From positions 674,612 through 738,611 of the forward strand of contig NZ_JAAAPO010000002.1 of NCBI RefSeq assembly GCF_009909235.1: 64,000 bases of DNA, given 5' to 3'. Positions 45,795-55,596 of this stretch are shown piece after piece. A program made the position numbers and the translations under genes. Each line of letters opens with the position of its first letter. The stretch's first letter is position 1. Origin of the DNA: Novosphingobium ovatum (GTDB taxonomy: Bacteria > Pseudomonadota > Alphaproteobacteria > Sphingomonadales > Sphingomonadaceae). Under the pieces are notes generated by a model. The model had not been told where the DNA came from. It made no database searches and saw nothing but the letters and a program-made list of their open reading frames with translations.

Positions 45795-46756
45795 ACCGCC
45801 ACGGGCGCGGCCAGATGGGCCTGCGGCGCGTAATCGCTGACGACAAAATCCCCGATCTGGTGGTCAAACATGCTGTCGGGACGGCGGACAATGTCCAGAT
45901 GCGCGCTGCCTGACGGGCTGCGCGCCAATTGCGCCTCCACCAGATCGGCGTGGTTGCTGTAGAGGTGGACATCGCCGCCCATCCACACCAGCTCGCCCGG
46001 TTCCAGATCGCAGTGCAGCGCCAACAGGCGGATGAACAGCGCCGCCCCCCACAGGTTGAACGGCACACCCAGCACCAGATCGGCGCTGCGCTGATACAGC
46101 GCGCCTGACAGCCGCCCATCGGCCACGTGGAACTGATAGGTCTTGTGACAGGGCGGCAGGGCCATGCCGTCCAGTTCGGCCACGTTCCAACCCTCGACGA
46201 TGTGGCGGCGGCTGCCCGGATTGTGGCGCAGCGATTCGATCACCTGCGCCACCTGATTGATCCCGGCCGGGCGGCGGCGGAACAGACCGTCACCGGCCGG
46301 ATCATACACCGGCCAATCCACCCACTGCTTGCCATAGACCGGGCCCAGATCGCCCCAGCGCGCGGCAAAATCGGCGTCCGCGACGATTCGCGCCGAAAAA
46401 TCGGCCAGCGAGAGCGCCTCGCCCGTTTCGCGGTTGTACCGGGCCAATGGCCAATCGGTCCAGATCTCCACCCCCTGCGCGCACAGGTTGCGGATATTGG
46501 TGTCGCCCGTCAGGAACCACAGGAATTCGCGCGTCGCAGTCTTCCAATAGACCCGCTTGGTCGAGAGCAAAGGCATCTGCCCGCCCGACAGATCGCAACG
46601 GATCGTCGCGCCAAACACCGCCTTGGTGCCAACGCCGGTGCGGTCGACACGCTCGCTGCCGTGATCGCGGATCTGGCGCATCAGGTCCAGATATTGCCAT
46701 TCCCAATGGCGCGAAGCTGACAGGGCGGGCGAAGCGGGGGCGTCGGTCTGAGACAT
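45791..46756 (-). CDS. thyA: Thymidylate synthase ThyA
   Basis: Folate-dependent methylation of dUMP to dTMP. Catalytic cysteine in LPPCHKTYQFHV near residue 200; QRSADLVLGVPFN and GDVHLYSNH follow, and the N-terminal DRTGVGTKAVFG binds phosphate. At 321 aa it is longer than the 264-aa enteric enzyme because of an insertion between about residues 85 and 150 that is common in ThyA of the Lactobacillus type. ATG 46756; the frame further upstream has no family sequence. Confidence 0.93.
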   Translation of the reverse strand: MSQTDAPASPALSASRHWEWQYLDLMRQIRDHGSERVDRTGVGTKAVFGATIRCDLSGGQMPLLSTKRVYWKTATREFLWFLTGDTNIRNLCAQGVEIWTDWPLARYNRETGEALSLADFSARIVADADFAARWGDLGPVYGKQWVDWPVYDPAGDGLFRRRPAGINQVAQVIESLRHNPGSRRHIVEGWNVAELDGMALPPCHKTYQFHVADGRLSGALYQRSADLVLGVPFNLWGAALFIRLLALHCDLEPGELVWMGGDVHLYSNHADLVEAQLARSPSGSAHLDIVRRPDSMFDHQIGDFVVSDYAPQAHLAAPVAV

Positions 46757-46910
46757 GGACGCCTGCCTAACGCGGTCAAACGCGGGCCACAACCCATTCG
46801 TAAACGCCCCGTCACCGCCCAACCCCGCCCCATAGATATTGCCACGTATGGGCAGGCAAACCAGAAGCACAGCCCCCGCGCGCTATGGCATAGGCCAAAG
46901 GTCGCTCACC

Positions 46911-47273
46911 ATGCTCATGCCATCCACCTCGCTGCCCCCTACGTCCCGCCGGCCGGTGTCCACCGGGCTGATGCGGCTGCAATTGGGATTGCTCAGCGTG
47001 GCCCTCAGCCTGTGCACGCTGGTCCCGCTGATGAGCAGCGCGGCGATCCTTATACCATTGCGGGGTGTCGACACGCCCGCCGCCTGGGCCAGCCGCCAAG
47101 GCCTGCCATTGCTGGGTCATGGCCGCGTGCCGGGCAGCGTGCTGGTCTATGGCCCATCGGCCGAACTGGGCTGGCGGGCGCTGCGCGCGGGCGTGCTGAT
47201 GGTGCCAGTGCCAGAGATGATGTGTTCGGGAAAACGAACGGGCACCGCCCCGTTGCGCCATAATACTATGTGA
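46911..47273 (+). CDS. Small membrane protein of unknown function
   Basis: A 120-aa protein with one hydrophobic helix at about residues 22-46 ([20 protein letters not shown] in part). The following segment [20 protein letters not shown] and VPVPEMMCS look structured, suggesting an exported globular domain of about 70 residues. No family recognised. ATG 46911 is chosen over the upstream one at 46839. It lies 13 bases before the chemoreceptor gene, so the two may be co-transcribed. Confidence 0.5.
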   Translation: MLMPSTSLPPTSRRPVSTGLMRLQLGLLSVALSLCTLVPLMSSAAILIPLRGVDTPAAWASRQGLPLLGHGRVPGSVLVYGPSAELGWRALRAGVLMVPVPEMMCSGKRTGTAPLRHNTM

Positions 47274-47286
47274 TAAAGGTCAGAAC

Positions 47287-48825
47287 ATGGATGAAATCGA
47301 CAACCTTCGGCATCTGGGGATGCGCGCTCTGGTCGGCATGTGCTGGCTTGGAGTGCTGCTCATCGCCGGTGGCACCGCTTTTGCCACCACCGGCTATGTG
47401 CCGCTGTTGCTGGCGCTGGGGCTGACCGCGGTGCCGACCATGATGGTCAGCGGCGGGCGCACCGATGCCGCCGCACGCCTGACCATGGGCGCCACACTGC
47501 CGCTGTATCCCGCGCTGTTGCTGTACCAATGGAGCGGCAGCACGTGGATGATCGACCTGCACATGTCCTTTTTTGCCGTGATCGCGATGCTGGCCATTCT
47601 GGCCGATTGGCGCCCGATCATCGCCGGAGCGGGCGTGACAGCGGTGCATCATCTGGTGCTCAACTTTGCCGCGCCCAGCATGGTGTTTGGCGCAACGGGC
47701 GATCTGGGCCGGGTGGTGCTGCATGCGGTGGTGGTGATTGCCGAAACGGCGGTGCTGGTGGCGCTGGCCAACCGGATGGAGCGAGGCATGATCGAACAGG
47801 CCGAGGCCGAGGCCGAAAAGGCATTGTTGCGCGCGCAGGCCGAAGCCGACCGCGACGCCCGCGAGGCCGAGCAACAGGCGGTGGTCAACCAGATCGGCGA
47901 GGCGCTGCGGGAATTGTCGCAAGGCAATCTGTCGCACCGCATCCACACTTGCTTCCCCGCCAATTTCGAAGGGCTGCGCAGCGATTTCAACCGCACGGTC
48001 GAGGATCTGGAGGCAATGGTCGGCAATGTGGCCGAAGCCTCGCAGCATATCCAGTCGGGCGCTTCGGAAATCCGCGTGGCATCGGATGATCTGGCCCGGC
48101 GCACCGAGCAGCAGGCCGCCAGCGTCGAACAGGCCAACAGCACGATGCACCGTCTGGTCGCCATCGCCACCGAAACCGCCCAGAATGCCGCCAGCGTCAA
48201 TGACGCCCTGGCCAGCGCCCAGCGCTCGGCCACCGAGGGCGAGGAGGTCGTGGGGCGCGCCATGGCGACGATGGAACTGGTCGAACGCTCCGCCAACGAG
48301 ATCCGCCAGATCATCAGCCTGATCGACGGCATCGCCTTCCAGACCAACCTGCTGGCGCTGAACGCGGGTGTCGAGGCGGCACGCGCGGGCGAATCGGGCA
48401 AGGGCTTTGCCGTGGTGGCCACCGAAGTGCGCGCGCTGGCCCAGCGCAGCGCGGACGCGGCCAACAGCATCAAGGCCTTGATCGACACATCGACCACTCA
48501 GGTGGCCGAAGGCGTGACGCAGGTGATGCAGACCGGCGAGGCGCTGCGTGGCATAATGGAACAGGTGGTGCAGATCGGCATGGCGGTCGATGGCATCGCC
48601 CAGGCCGCCACCGGCAACGCGGCCGACCTGCGCCGGGTGAACGAGACCTTTGGCACGCTGGACCAGTCGACCCAGCAAAACGCCGCCATGGTCGAGGAAT
48701 CGACCGCCGCGCTGGGCGCCTTGGCCAACGAGACGAACACGCTGATGCAGGTCGTCAGCCGGTTCCGCCGCAGCATGCGCCAGATCGAATCCGGGAAAAT
48801 GGGCGGCATCTCCCGCGCCGCCTAA
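47287..48825 (+). CDS. Methyl-accepting chemotaxis protein with a multi-helix membrane domain
   Basis: A 512-aa chemoreceptor. Residues 12-165 form five or six membrane helices instead of the usual two helices flanking a periplasmic sensor, so it may sense a membrane or cytosolic cue. A HAMP-like segment lies near 200-250, then the coiled-coil signalling domain whose tip reads [20 protein letters not shown] (quoted in part), invariant among receptors contacting CheA/CheW. Helices carry Glu/Gln pairs fit for methylation. ATG 47287; strong terminator after the stop. No che genes are nearby. Confidence 0.88.
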   Translation: MDEIDNLRHLGMRALVGMCWLGVLLIAGGTAFATTGYVPLLLALGLTAVPTMMVSGGRTDAAARLTMGATLPLYPALLLYQWSGSTWMIDLHMSFFAVIAMLAILADWRPIIAGAGVTAVHHLVLNFAAPSMVFGATGDLGRVVLHAVVVIAETAVLVALANRMERGMIEQAEAEAEKALLRAQAEADRDAREAEQQAVVNQIGEALRELSQGNLSHRIHTCFPANFEGLRSDFNRTVEDLEAMVGNVAEASQHIQSGASEIRVASDDLARRTEQQAASVEQANSTMHRLVAIATETAQNAASVNDALASAQRSATEGEEVVGRAMATMELVERSANEIRQIISLIDGIAFQTNLLALNAGVEAARAGESGKGFAVVATEVRALAQRSADAANSIKALIDTSTTQVAEGVTQVMQTGEALRGIMEQVVQIGMAVDGIAQAATGNAADLRRVNETFGTLDQSTQQNAAMVEESTAALGALANETNTLMQVVSRFRRSMRQIESGKMGGISRAA

Positions 48826-48834
48826 GGAACAACC

Positions 48835-48875
48835 CGTCGGGGTGGGCCCAGCGCCAAGGCCCCGACGCTTTTTTT
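48835..48875 (+). terminator. Terminator of the chemoreceptor gene
   Basis: CGTCGGGG (48835-48842) pairs with CCCCGACG (48860-48867), followed by seven T residues. Confidence 0.9.
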
Positions 48876-48952
48876 AAATCGCTGGAATCCCTTGTTTCTG
48901 CGGCTTTGGGGTGAAATTCGGGCGGGGTGGGTAAAAATCTTGCGAAAGGCGC

Positions 48953-48981
48953 TTGCCACTTTTGCAAACCCCCCTTATAGG
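48953..48981 (+). promoter_or_regulatory. Promoter of tRNA-Pro
   Basis: TTGCCA (48953-48958), 17-base spacer, TATAGG (48976-48981), about 50 bases before the tRNA. Confidence 0.7.
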
Positions 48982-49031
48982 CGCGCTCCTGCCCTGCGGC
49001 GATGGACGGAAACGCCCCTCACCGCTCCGGT

Positions 49032-49108
49032 CGGGGAATAGCTCAGCCTGGTAGAGCACTGTCTTCGGGAGGCAGGGGCCGGAGGTTCGAATCCTCTTTC
49101 CCCGACCA
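49032..49108 (+). tRNA. tRNA-Pro (anticodon CGG)
   Basis: A 77-base tRNA with encoded CCA, acceptor CGGGGAA paired with TTCCCCG, anticodon loop TTCGGGA (CGG) and T arm GGAGGTTCGAATCCTCT. It begins with C, as is usual for bacterial proline tRNAs of this class. Confidence 0.96.
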
Positions 49109-49141
49109 TTTTTCCCTTGGGAGACCAAGTGGAAAGCAGCA

Positions 49142-49167
49142 AAGCCGGCCTTCGGGTCGGCTTTTTT
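49142..49167 (+). terminator. Terminator of tRNA-Pro
   Basis: AAGCCGGCC-TTCG-GGTCGGCTT followed by TTTT; identical to the terminator of the tRNA-Asp pair at 44672-44697. Confidence 0.92.
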
Positions 49168-49313
49168 GTTGCCCGCCGGACACCACCCCCCGCCCCATTA
49201 CGCAACCGGGCGGCAACAATCCGGCAATCCCTTGCCGATGTTTGGCCAAACTTAACCAGAACTTCAGAACAACCGCATACATCCTTGGCCAACTGCCATG
49301 GGGGAATTGCGAC

Positions 49314-51041
49314 TTGCCCGGAACAGACGACAACAGCAGCGCGGACCCGGCGCCTGCCCAGACCCAACCGACCAACCGCTTTGGTAAGGCCGAGCGTGAC
49401 CTGCTGGCACTGGGCATCGCGATCACCGCGACGGTGCTGTTTGTCGGCACCAGCTCGTCCGCGCTGACGCAGGTGATCCATCAGATCAAGGGGATCGGGC
49501 TGGGCCCCGATCTGCTGCTGACCAACGCGCTGCTGCTGAATGTGGCCTTGGTGATCTTTGGCTGGCGGCGCTATGACGAGTTGTGCATCGAGGTGCGCCA
49601 GCGCCGCAGCGCCGAAGCCCGCGCCCGTCAATTGGCCGAAACCGACCCCATGACCGGCGCGCTGAACCGGCGCAGCATCGGCCCGGCCACCGACGCGCTG
49701 ATCACGGCCTGTGCGGCGCGCGGCGAAGTGGCCGCCTTTGTCATGATCGACATCGACCATTTCAAACAGATCAACGATTTCAACGGCCATGCCGTGGGCG
49801 ATCGCATTCTGGTGGAATGCGCCCGCCGCATCCGCGCCGCTCTTCCCGAAGAAGCGCTGATGGCGCGGCTGGGCGGGGACGAGTTCGCCTGCGTCATCCC
49901 CTTTGCCACCCATGCGCCCGAACGGATCGACCATGTCGCGGGTCAGATCATCGATCTGATCGCCGCGCCGATCACCGTCGATGACTTTAACGGCGAGGTG
50001 ACGGCATCAGTCGGCATCACCCGGTCGGACCGGCAGAACCGTCTGGGCACCGGCCCGGCCGACGCGGCGGGCCTGCTGCACATGGCCGACATCGCCATGT
50101 ATAATGCCAAGAAACAGGGCCGGAATCGCTATTTCTGGTTTGAAAACGCCATGGAATCGGAACTGCGTTACCGCAGCGAGATGGAAGTGGGCGTGCGCCA
50201 AGGCATCGCGCGCGGCGAATTCGTGCCCTATTATCAGCCGCAGGTCGACATGGGCACGGGCCGCGTGCTGGGCTTTGAGATGCTGGCGCGGTGGCATTCG
50301 CCGGTGTTCGGCGTGGTGGAACCCGATGCCTTCATCCCCATCGCCGAGGAAATCGGCGTCATTGCCGAACTGTCCGAAGGGCTGATCGCCCGCGCGCTGG
50401 AGGATGCCCGTGGATGGGATCCCTCGCTAACGCTGTCGGTCAACATTTCGCCGGTGCAATTGCGCGACCCATGGTTTGCGCAGAAATTGCTGAAATTGCT
50501 GACCGCCTCGACCTTCCCGGCCAACCGCTTGGAGATCGAGATCACCGAGACCTGCCTGCACCAGAATGTCGCGATGGTGTCCACGCTGATCACCAGCCTG
50601 AAGAACCAGGGCATCAGCGTCAGTCTGGATGACTTCGGCACGGGCTATTCCTCGCTCTCGCAATTGCGCAAGCTGCCGTTTGACCGGATCAAGATCGACC
50701 GCAGTTTCGTCACCGCCCTGCCCCGCGATGATGACAGCCAGACGATCGTCAGCACCATTGCCGCGCTGGGCGCTGGCCTTGGCATGCCGATCACCGCCGA
50801 GGGCGTCGAGGACGAGGCTGTGCTGGCACAGCTGGCCCAGATCGGTTCGTTCCGCGCTCAGGGCTATCACTTTGGCCGGCCGGTCGATGCGGCCAAAACG
50901 CGCGACCTGTTGGCGGCGCAAGGCTTGCTGGTGGCCGCCCATGGCGACACCCATCTGGCCGCGCAAGGTGAGGCGCCTGACGCCCCTGCCCCCGCGATTG
51001 CGCCCGAACCCGCTGCAACACCGCAGCGCCGCAGCGCCTGA
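49314..51041 (+). CDS. Diguanylate cyclase/phosphodiesterase (GGDEF-EAL) membrane protein
   Basis: Makes or breaks cyclic di-GMP. Two membrane helices at about residues 28-80 are followed by GGDEF (about 100-270) with an intact MARLGGDEFACV, and EAL (about 285-550) with GFEMLARWHSP in place of EAL, SVNISPVQL, LDDFGTGYSSL, KIDRSFV and ITAEGVE, so both domains keep their key residues except for an EML variant. TTG 49314 with GGGGGAA seven bases before gives 575 aa; the longer open frame would translate tRNA-Pro. Stands alone before dapF. Confidence 0.85.
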   Translation: MPGTDDNSSADPAPAQTQPTNRFGKAERDLLALGIAITATVLFVGTSSSALTQVIHQIKGIGLGPDLLLTNALLLNVALVIFGWRRYDELCIEVRQRRSAEARARQLAETDPMTGALNRRSIGPATDALITACAARGEVAAFVMIDIDHFKQINDFNGHAVGDRILVECARRIRAALPEEALMARLGGDEFACVIPFATHAPERIDHVAGQIIDLIAAPITVDDFNGEVTASVGITRSDRQNRLGTGPADAAGLLHMADIAMYNAKKQGRNRYFWFENAMESELRYRSEMEVGVRQGIARGEFVPYYQPQVDMGTGRVLGFEMLARWHSPVFGVVEPDAFIPIAEEIGVIAELSEGLIARALEDARGWDPSLTLSVNISPVQLRDPWFAQKLLKLLTASTFPANRLEIEITETCLHQNVAMVSTLITSLKNQGISVSLDDFGTGYSSLSQLRKLPFDRIKIDRSFVTALPRDDDSQTIVSTIAALGAGLGMPITAEGVEDEAVLAQLAQIGSFRAQGYHFGRPVDAAKTRDLLAAQGLLVAAHGDTHLAAQGEAPDAPAPAIAPEPAATPQRRSA

Positions 51042-51124
51042 GCCGGTTTTTTTCACCCCCGCGCCGCATTTGCACCGGTGCGGGGCTGGACGGCGGGGCA
51101 TGTCGGGCATAGATCGCCGCTGTT

Positions 51125-51949
51125 ATGCGTATTCCTTTCGTCAAGATGCATGGGCTGGGCAATGATTTCGTCGTGCTGGATGGGCGCGTCGATGCGGTGC
51201 CTGATGTCGATGCCGCCCTCGCCGCGGCGCTGGCCGATCGTCACACCGGCATCGGCTGCGATCAATTGATCCGCCTGTCGCCCTGCGAAGGCGCGGATTT
51301 CCGTATGCAGATCTTCAACGCTGACGGCAGCGAGGTCGAGGCCTGTGGCAATGCCACCCGCGCCGTGGGCCTGCTGCATGGCGCGCCGGCAACGATCCTG
51401 ACGCTGGGCGGGCTGTTGCAATCCACCCCCACCGCCGATGGTATCGCGGTGGACATGGGCGTGCCGCGCTTTGACTGGGAGGTGATCCCGCTGGCCTATG
51501 CGATGGACACGCTGACCATGCCGGTGGGCTGGGAGCATCTGGACGCGCCCACCGCCGTCAATGTCGGCAATCCGCATGTGATCTTTTTCGTGCGCGACAC
51601 CGATGCCGAGGATCTGGCCCGTCTTGGCCCCATCATCGAGACCGACCCGCTGTTCCCCGCCCGCATCAATGTGAATGTGGCCACCATCCTCGACCGCCAG
51701 AACATCCGCCTGCGCGTGTGGGAGCGTGGCGCGGGGCTGACGCGGGCCTGTGGCACGGGGGCCTGTGCCACCGCCATTGGCGCGATGCGGCGCGGGCTGG
51801 TGGATCGGCGCGTCACCGTGCACCTGCCGGGCGGCCCCTTGGTCATCGACTGGAGCGCGGACGCGCCCGGCGCGCCGGGCCGCATCACCATGACCGGCCC
51901 CGCGACCGAGGCCTTTCGCGGCACGTTCGAGCTGTCCGACTATCAATGA
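51125..51949 (+). CDS. dapF: Diaminopimelate epimerase
   Basis: Converts LL- to meso-diaminopimelate for lysine and peptidoglycan, using two cysteines as acid and base. C74 lies in EACGNATRA and the second in TRACGTGACATA near residue 216; MHGLGNDFVVLDGR opens the protein. 274 aa. First gene of the tightly overlapping dapF-mtaB-ftsY-yciB unit; its stop overlaps mtaB by four bases. Confidence 0.95.
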   Translation: MRIPFVKMHGLGNDFVVLDGRVDAVPDVDAALAAALADRHTGIGCDQLIRLSPCEGADFRMQIFNADGSEVEACGNATRAVGLLHGAPATILTLGGLLQSTPTADGIAVDMGVPRFDWEVIPLAYAMDTLTMPVGWEHLDAPTAVNVGNPHVIFFVRDTDAEDLARLGPIIETDPLFPARINVNVATILDRQNIRLRVWERGAGLTRACGTGACATAIGAMRRGLVDRRVTVHLPGGPLVIDWSADAPGAPGRITMTGPATEAFRGTFELSDYQ

Positions 51950-53148
51950 CGTCTGAGCCTCGCTCTGGAGTCGAGGTGATCTCGCTGGGCTGCCGGCTGA
52001 ACCTGTCGGAGAGCGAGGCGATGCGCGCCATGCTGGCCGCGGGCGATGGCGGCGATGTCGTGGTGATCAACTCCTGTGCAGTGACGGCCGAAGCTTTGCG
52101 CCAAACGCGTCAGGCCATACGCCGTGCCCGCCGGGCCCGGCCCGACGCGCGCCTGTTGGTGACAGGTTGCGCCGCCGAGATCGAGCGCGAGGCATTGGGC
52201 GCGATGGCCGAGGTTGACGGGTTGATCCCCAACGCGGCCAAGCTGGACCCGCGCGCGTGGAACCTGCCCGCCGCCACAGTGGCCCCTGCCCCGCCGCTGG
52301 GCCATACGCGGGCCTTTGTCGCGGTGCAGAACGGGTGTGACCACGCCTGTACCTTTTGCGTCATCCCACAGGGGCGCGGCCCCAGCCGGTCGCGCGCCAT
52401 CCCCGATGTCTTGGCCGAAATTCGCGCCCTGCGCGATGGCGGCGTGGCCGAAGTGGTGCTGACGGGCGTCGACCTGACCAGTTGGGGGCATGACCTGACG
52501 CCCGCGCTGCGGCTGGGCGATCTGGTGGCGGCGATTTTGCGTGGCGTGCCCGATCTGCCGCGTTTGCGCCTGTCCTCGGTCGACGGGATCGAGATTGACC
52601 CGCTGTTGTTCGACCTGATCTCGGACGAGGCGCGGGTGATGCCGCATCTGCACCTGTCATTGCAGCATGGCGATGACCTGATGTTGAAGCGCATGAAGCG
52701 CCGCCATGCCCGCGCAGATGCGCTGGATCTGGTGGCCCGGCTGCGCGCCCGCCGGCCCGGCATCGCCATTGGCGCGGACCTGATCGCGGGCTTCCCGACC
52801 GAGGACGAGGCCGCCCACGCCGCCAACCTGTCGATCATTGCCGAACTCGACATTGTCCACGGCCACATCTTTCCCTATTCCCCGCGCCCCGGCACGCCCG
52901 CCGCGCGTATGCCACAGGTGCCACGCGCCACGGCACTGGCCCGCGCCGCCGATTGCCGCGCCGCGGTTGCCACACAGCGCGCGGTCTGGCTGGAACGCTT
53001 GATCGGCACGCCGCACATGGTACTGGCCGAAAGGGATGGCACCGGCCATGCACCCAATTTTGCCCGTTTTGCCCTGCCTGACGGCGTGGCGGCGGGGCGA
53101 TTGATCGAACTGACACCCACCCGGATTTGCGAAGGCCTGCTGGCATGA
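51946..53148 (+). CDS. mtaB: tRNA threonylcarbamoyladenosine-37 methylthiotransferase MtaB
   Basis: Radical-SAM enzyme that adds a methylthio group to t6A37 in tRNAs reading ANN codons. The N-terminal domain supplies cluster cysteines C16, C44 and C75; the radical-SAM cluster motif CDHACTFC uses C131, C135 and C138; VLTGVDLTSWG and HLHLSLQHGDD follow, and a short TRAM-like region ends the protein. 400 aa. ATG 51946 (ATGA overlap with dapF) and an ATGA overlap with ftsY indicate strict co-translation. Confidence 0.92.
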   Translation: MTSEPRSGVEVISLGCRLNLSESEAMRAMLAAGDGGDVVVINSCAVTAEALRQTRQAIRRARRARPDARLLVTGCAAEIEREALGAMAEVDGLIPNAAKLDPRAWNLPAATVAPAPPLGHTRAFVAVQNGCDHACTFCVIPQGRGPSRSRAIPDVLAEIRALRDGGVAEVVLTGVDLTSWGHDLTPALRLGDLVAAILRGVPDLPRLRLSSVDGIEIDPLLFDLISDEARVMPHLHLSLQHGDDLMLKRMKRRHARADALDLVARLRARRPGIAIGADLIAGFPTEDEAAHAANLSIIAELDIVHGHIFPYSPRPGTPAARMPQVPRATALARAADCRAAVATQRAVWLERLIGTPHMVLAERDGTGHAPNFARFALPDGVAAGRLIELTPTRICEGLLA

Positions 53149-54080
53149 CTGATACCACTCCCACCTCCAGCTGGAGCGAGCGCGTTCTGGGCGGGTTGGC
53201 CCGCACCACCGAGAAGCTGTCAGGCAATCTGACGGGCATCGTGGGCGGCGCGCGCCTGTCGCCCGAACAGCTGGACGTGATCGAGGATGCGCTGATCCTG
53301 TCCGACCTTGGCCCGCGCGCCGCCGCGCGCATCCGCGACCGTCTGGCCGAGGTGCGGTTTGACGCGGGCATCAACGATGTCTCGATCAAGGCCGCCGTGG
53401 CCGAGGAAATCGCCGCGATCCTGCGCCCCGTGGCCAAGCCGCTGGAAGTCACCGCTTTCCCGCGCCCGCATGTGGTGCTGGTGATCGGCGTCAACGGATC
53501 GGGCAAAACCACCACCATCGCCAAACTGGCCCACCTGTTTCAGGAGGAGGACTATGCGGTGATGCTGGCGGCGGGCGACACGTTCCGCGCGGCGGCCATC
53601 GGCCAGTTGGGCGTGTGGGCCGACCGTCTGGGCGTGCCCATCGTCAAGGGCCCCGAAGGCGGCGACCCGGCCAGCGTGGTGTTTGACGCGGTCAAGGCGG
53701 CGACCGATCGCGGCACAGACGCGCTGATCGTCGACACGGCGGGCCGGTTGCAGAACAAGCGCGAGCTGATGGACGAGCTGGCCAAGATCCGCCGTGTGCT
53801 GGGCCGGTTGAACCCGGAAGCACCGCATGATGTCGTGCTGGTGCTGGACGCGACCAATGGGCAGAACGCCCTGTCGCAGATCGAGGTGTTCAAGGAAGTG
53901 GCGGGCGTCACCGGCCTGGTGATGACCAAGCTGGACGGCACGGCGCGCGGCGGCGTTCTGGTGGCGGCGGCCGAACAATATGGCCTGCCGATCCATGCCA
54001 TTGGCGTGGGCGAAACCATTGATGACCTGCGCCCGTTCGATCCCGATCTGGTGGCGCGCGTGATCGCGGGGGTGGCGTGA
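53145..54080 (+). CDS. ftsY: Signal recognition particle receptor FtsY
   Basis: SRP-type GTPase that docks ribosome-SRP complexes at the membrane. The four-helix N domain is at residues 10-95, the G1 loop GVNGSGKTTT at 115-124, then AAGDTFRAAA, DTAGRL and TKLDGTARGG. 311 aa: the long acidic N-terminal A domain of the E. coli protein is absent, as in most alphaproteobacteria. Overlaps mtaB by four bases and touches yciB by one. Confidence 0.95.
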   Translation: MTDTTPTSSWSERVLGGLARTTEKLSGNLTGIVGGARLSPEQLDVIEDALILSDLGPRAAARIRDRLAEVRFDAGINDVSIKAAVAEEIAAILRPVAKPLEVTAFPRPHVVLVIGVNGSGKTTTIAKLAHLFQEEDYAVMLAAGDTFRAAAIGQLGVWADRLGVPIVKGPEGGDPASVVFDAVKAATDRGTDALIVDTAGRLQNKRELMDELAKIRRVLGRLNPEAPHDVVLVLDATNGQNALSQIEVFKEVAGVTGLVMTKLDGTARGGVLVAAAEQYGLPIHAIGVGETIDDLRPFDPDLVARVIAGVA

Positions 54081-54748
54081 TGAGCGACACTGCCCCCGCC
54101 GCCCCGCAAAAGCCCAAGTCCACCGGCTGGGTGAAGATCGCGGTTGATTATGGCCCGATGCTGGCCTTTTTCCTCAGCTATCGCCTGTTGCGCCCGGCCA
54201 AAGATGCCGCCGACGCGCTGGGGGTGGGCGAAATGCTGGCCGTCACCAAAAGTACCGGCGTGTTCATCGCGGCCACACTGATCGCGCTGGTGGTGTCCAA
54301 GTGGAAGCTGGGCAAGATCGCGCCGATGCTGTGGCTGTCGACGCTGCTGGTGGTGTTCTTTGGCGGGCTGACGATCCTGCTGCATGACGCGGTGTGGGTG
54401 CAGATCAAGCCGACGGCGATCTATCTGTTGCTGGGCGGCACGCTGCTGGTTGGTTGGTGGCGCGGCACGGCCTTGCTGAAAATCCTGATGGAGGACGCCT
54501 TTGTCGGCCTGTCCGACCGGGGCTGGATGGTGCTGTCGCGCAATTGGGGCTGGTATTTCCTGTTCATGGCCGCCCTGAACGAAGTGCTGCGCGCGCTGTA
54601 CAATCAGGCCAACGGCCATCTGGACGTATGGATCGCGGCCAAGCTGTGGGTGTTCATGCCGATGTCGTTCCTCTTCACCTTTGCCCATATGCCCTATTTG
54701 ATGAAGCAGGGTCTGGGCGCGGAGGCCTCTGACGAGAGCGCCCAATAA
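54080..54748 (+). CDS. yciB: Inner-membrane septation protein YciB/IspZ
   Basis: A 222-aa protein with five or six membrane helices after a 20-residue cytosolic start; conserved VDYGPMLAFFLSY, WVQIKPTAIYLLLGG and LSRNWGWYFLFMAALNE identify the IspZ (intracellular septation A) family, implicated in envelope integrity and cell division. ATG 54080 shares its A with the ftsY TGA. It is the last gene of the dapF-mtaB-ftsY-yciB unit, before a bidirectional terminator. Confidence 0.9.
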   Translation: MSDTAPAAPQKPKSTGWVKIAVDYGPMLAFFLSYRLLRPAKDAADALGVGEMLAVTKSTGVFIAATLIALVVSKWKLGKIAPMLWLSTLLVVFFGGLTILLHDAVWVQIKPTAIYLLLGGTLLVGWWRGTALLKILMEDAFVGLSDRGWMVLSRNWGWYFLFMAALNEVLRALYNQANGHLDVWIAAKLWVFMPMSFLFTFAHMPYLMKQGLGAEASDESAQ

Positions 54749-54768
54749 ACTCACCCACCTCGGCACAC

Positions 54769-54803
54769 AAAAAACCCCGGCCCAATGGGACCGGGGTTTT
54801 TTT
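54769..54803. terminator. Bidirectional terminator between yciB and sodB
   Basis: AAAAAACCCCGG (54769-54780) pairs with CCGGGGTTTTTTT (54791-54803), serving both convergent genes. Confidence 0.93.
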
Positions 54804-54837
54804 ATGTGTCCTGCCGATGCGTGACCGGCGGGCGGGA

Positions 54838-55458
54838 TCAGCCCTGCTGATCGGCGCGAGCGGCGCCCTCGCCGTCCAGGTTCGCTTCGACGAAGGCCCA
54901 GTTCACGTGGTCCAGCAGCGCGTCGAGGTAGTTGGGGCGCAGGTTGCGATAGTCGACGTAATAGGCGTGCTCCCAGACGTCCAGCGTGAACAGCGGCTTC
55001 ACGCCTTCATAGGCCACGGGGGTGTCGGCGTCGTGGTACGAGGTCACCTTCAGCTTGCCGTCTTCCAGCACCAGCCAGCCCCAACCGCTCGCAAAGTGGC
55101 CAGCGCTCTCGGCCTTGATAGCGGCCTTGAACGCGTCCAACCCGCCCAGATCGGCGTCAATCTTGGCCAGCAGCGCGGCCGAAGGCGCGGTCTTTTCCGG
55201 CGACAGGCCCAACCAGTAGAAGGTGTGGTTCCAGATCTGGGCCGAAGCGTTGAACAGCTTCTTGTTGCCGCTCGCCTTGGCGGCGGCGATGACGTCCAGC
55301 AGGCTCTTACCTTCCAGCTCGGTGCCCTTCACCTGGTCGTTGGCCTGGGTGACATAGGCGTTGTGATGCTTGCCATGGTGATAATCAAACGTCTCGGCAG
55401 TCAGGACCGAGCCAAAGGCGTCCTTGGCATAAGGCAGAGCGGGAAGAACAAAGGCCAT
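54838..55458 (-). CDS. sodB: Superoxide dismutase (Fe type)
   Basis: Dismutates superoxide in the cytosol. Metal ligands lie in TFDYHHGKHH (first His), WNHTFYW, and FTLDVWEHAYY (Asp and His). The glutamine in ASAQIWNHTFYW, rather than glycine, points to the iron form, although dual-metal use cannot be excluded. No signal peptide. 206 aa. Monocistronic, facing the yciB terminator. Confidence 0.93.
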   Translation of the reverse strand: MAFVLPALPYAKDAFGSVLTAETFDYHHGKHHNAYVTQANDQVKGTELEGKSLLDVIAAAKASGNKKLFNASAQIWNHTFYWLGLSPEKTAPSAALLAKIDADLGGLDAFKAAIKAESAGHFASGWGWLVLEDGKLKVTSYHDADTPVAYEGVKPLFTLDVWEHAYYVDYRNLRPNYLDALLDHVNWAFVEANLDGEGAARADQQG

Positions 55459-55596
55459 GGTATTTCTCCACTTTTATCGTGATCCCCCATGCGGGGATGA
55501 ACGGCAGCTATATGGGCATTCCAGCACAGATCGGCCAGAGCGGCAGGGCAGAAAAATTGCGGGGCCGCATAGCAAAGCCATCCGCCCCCGCCTGGA

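Noticed and set aside
49002..49313. N-terminal extension of the GGDEF-EAL protein to a start at 49002.
   Set aside because: The extension reads through tRNA-Pro and its terminator; TTG 49314 has a proper ribosome site.
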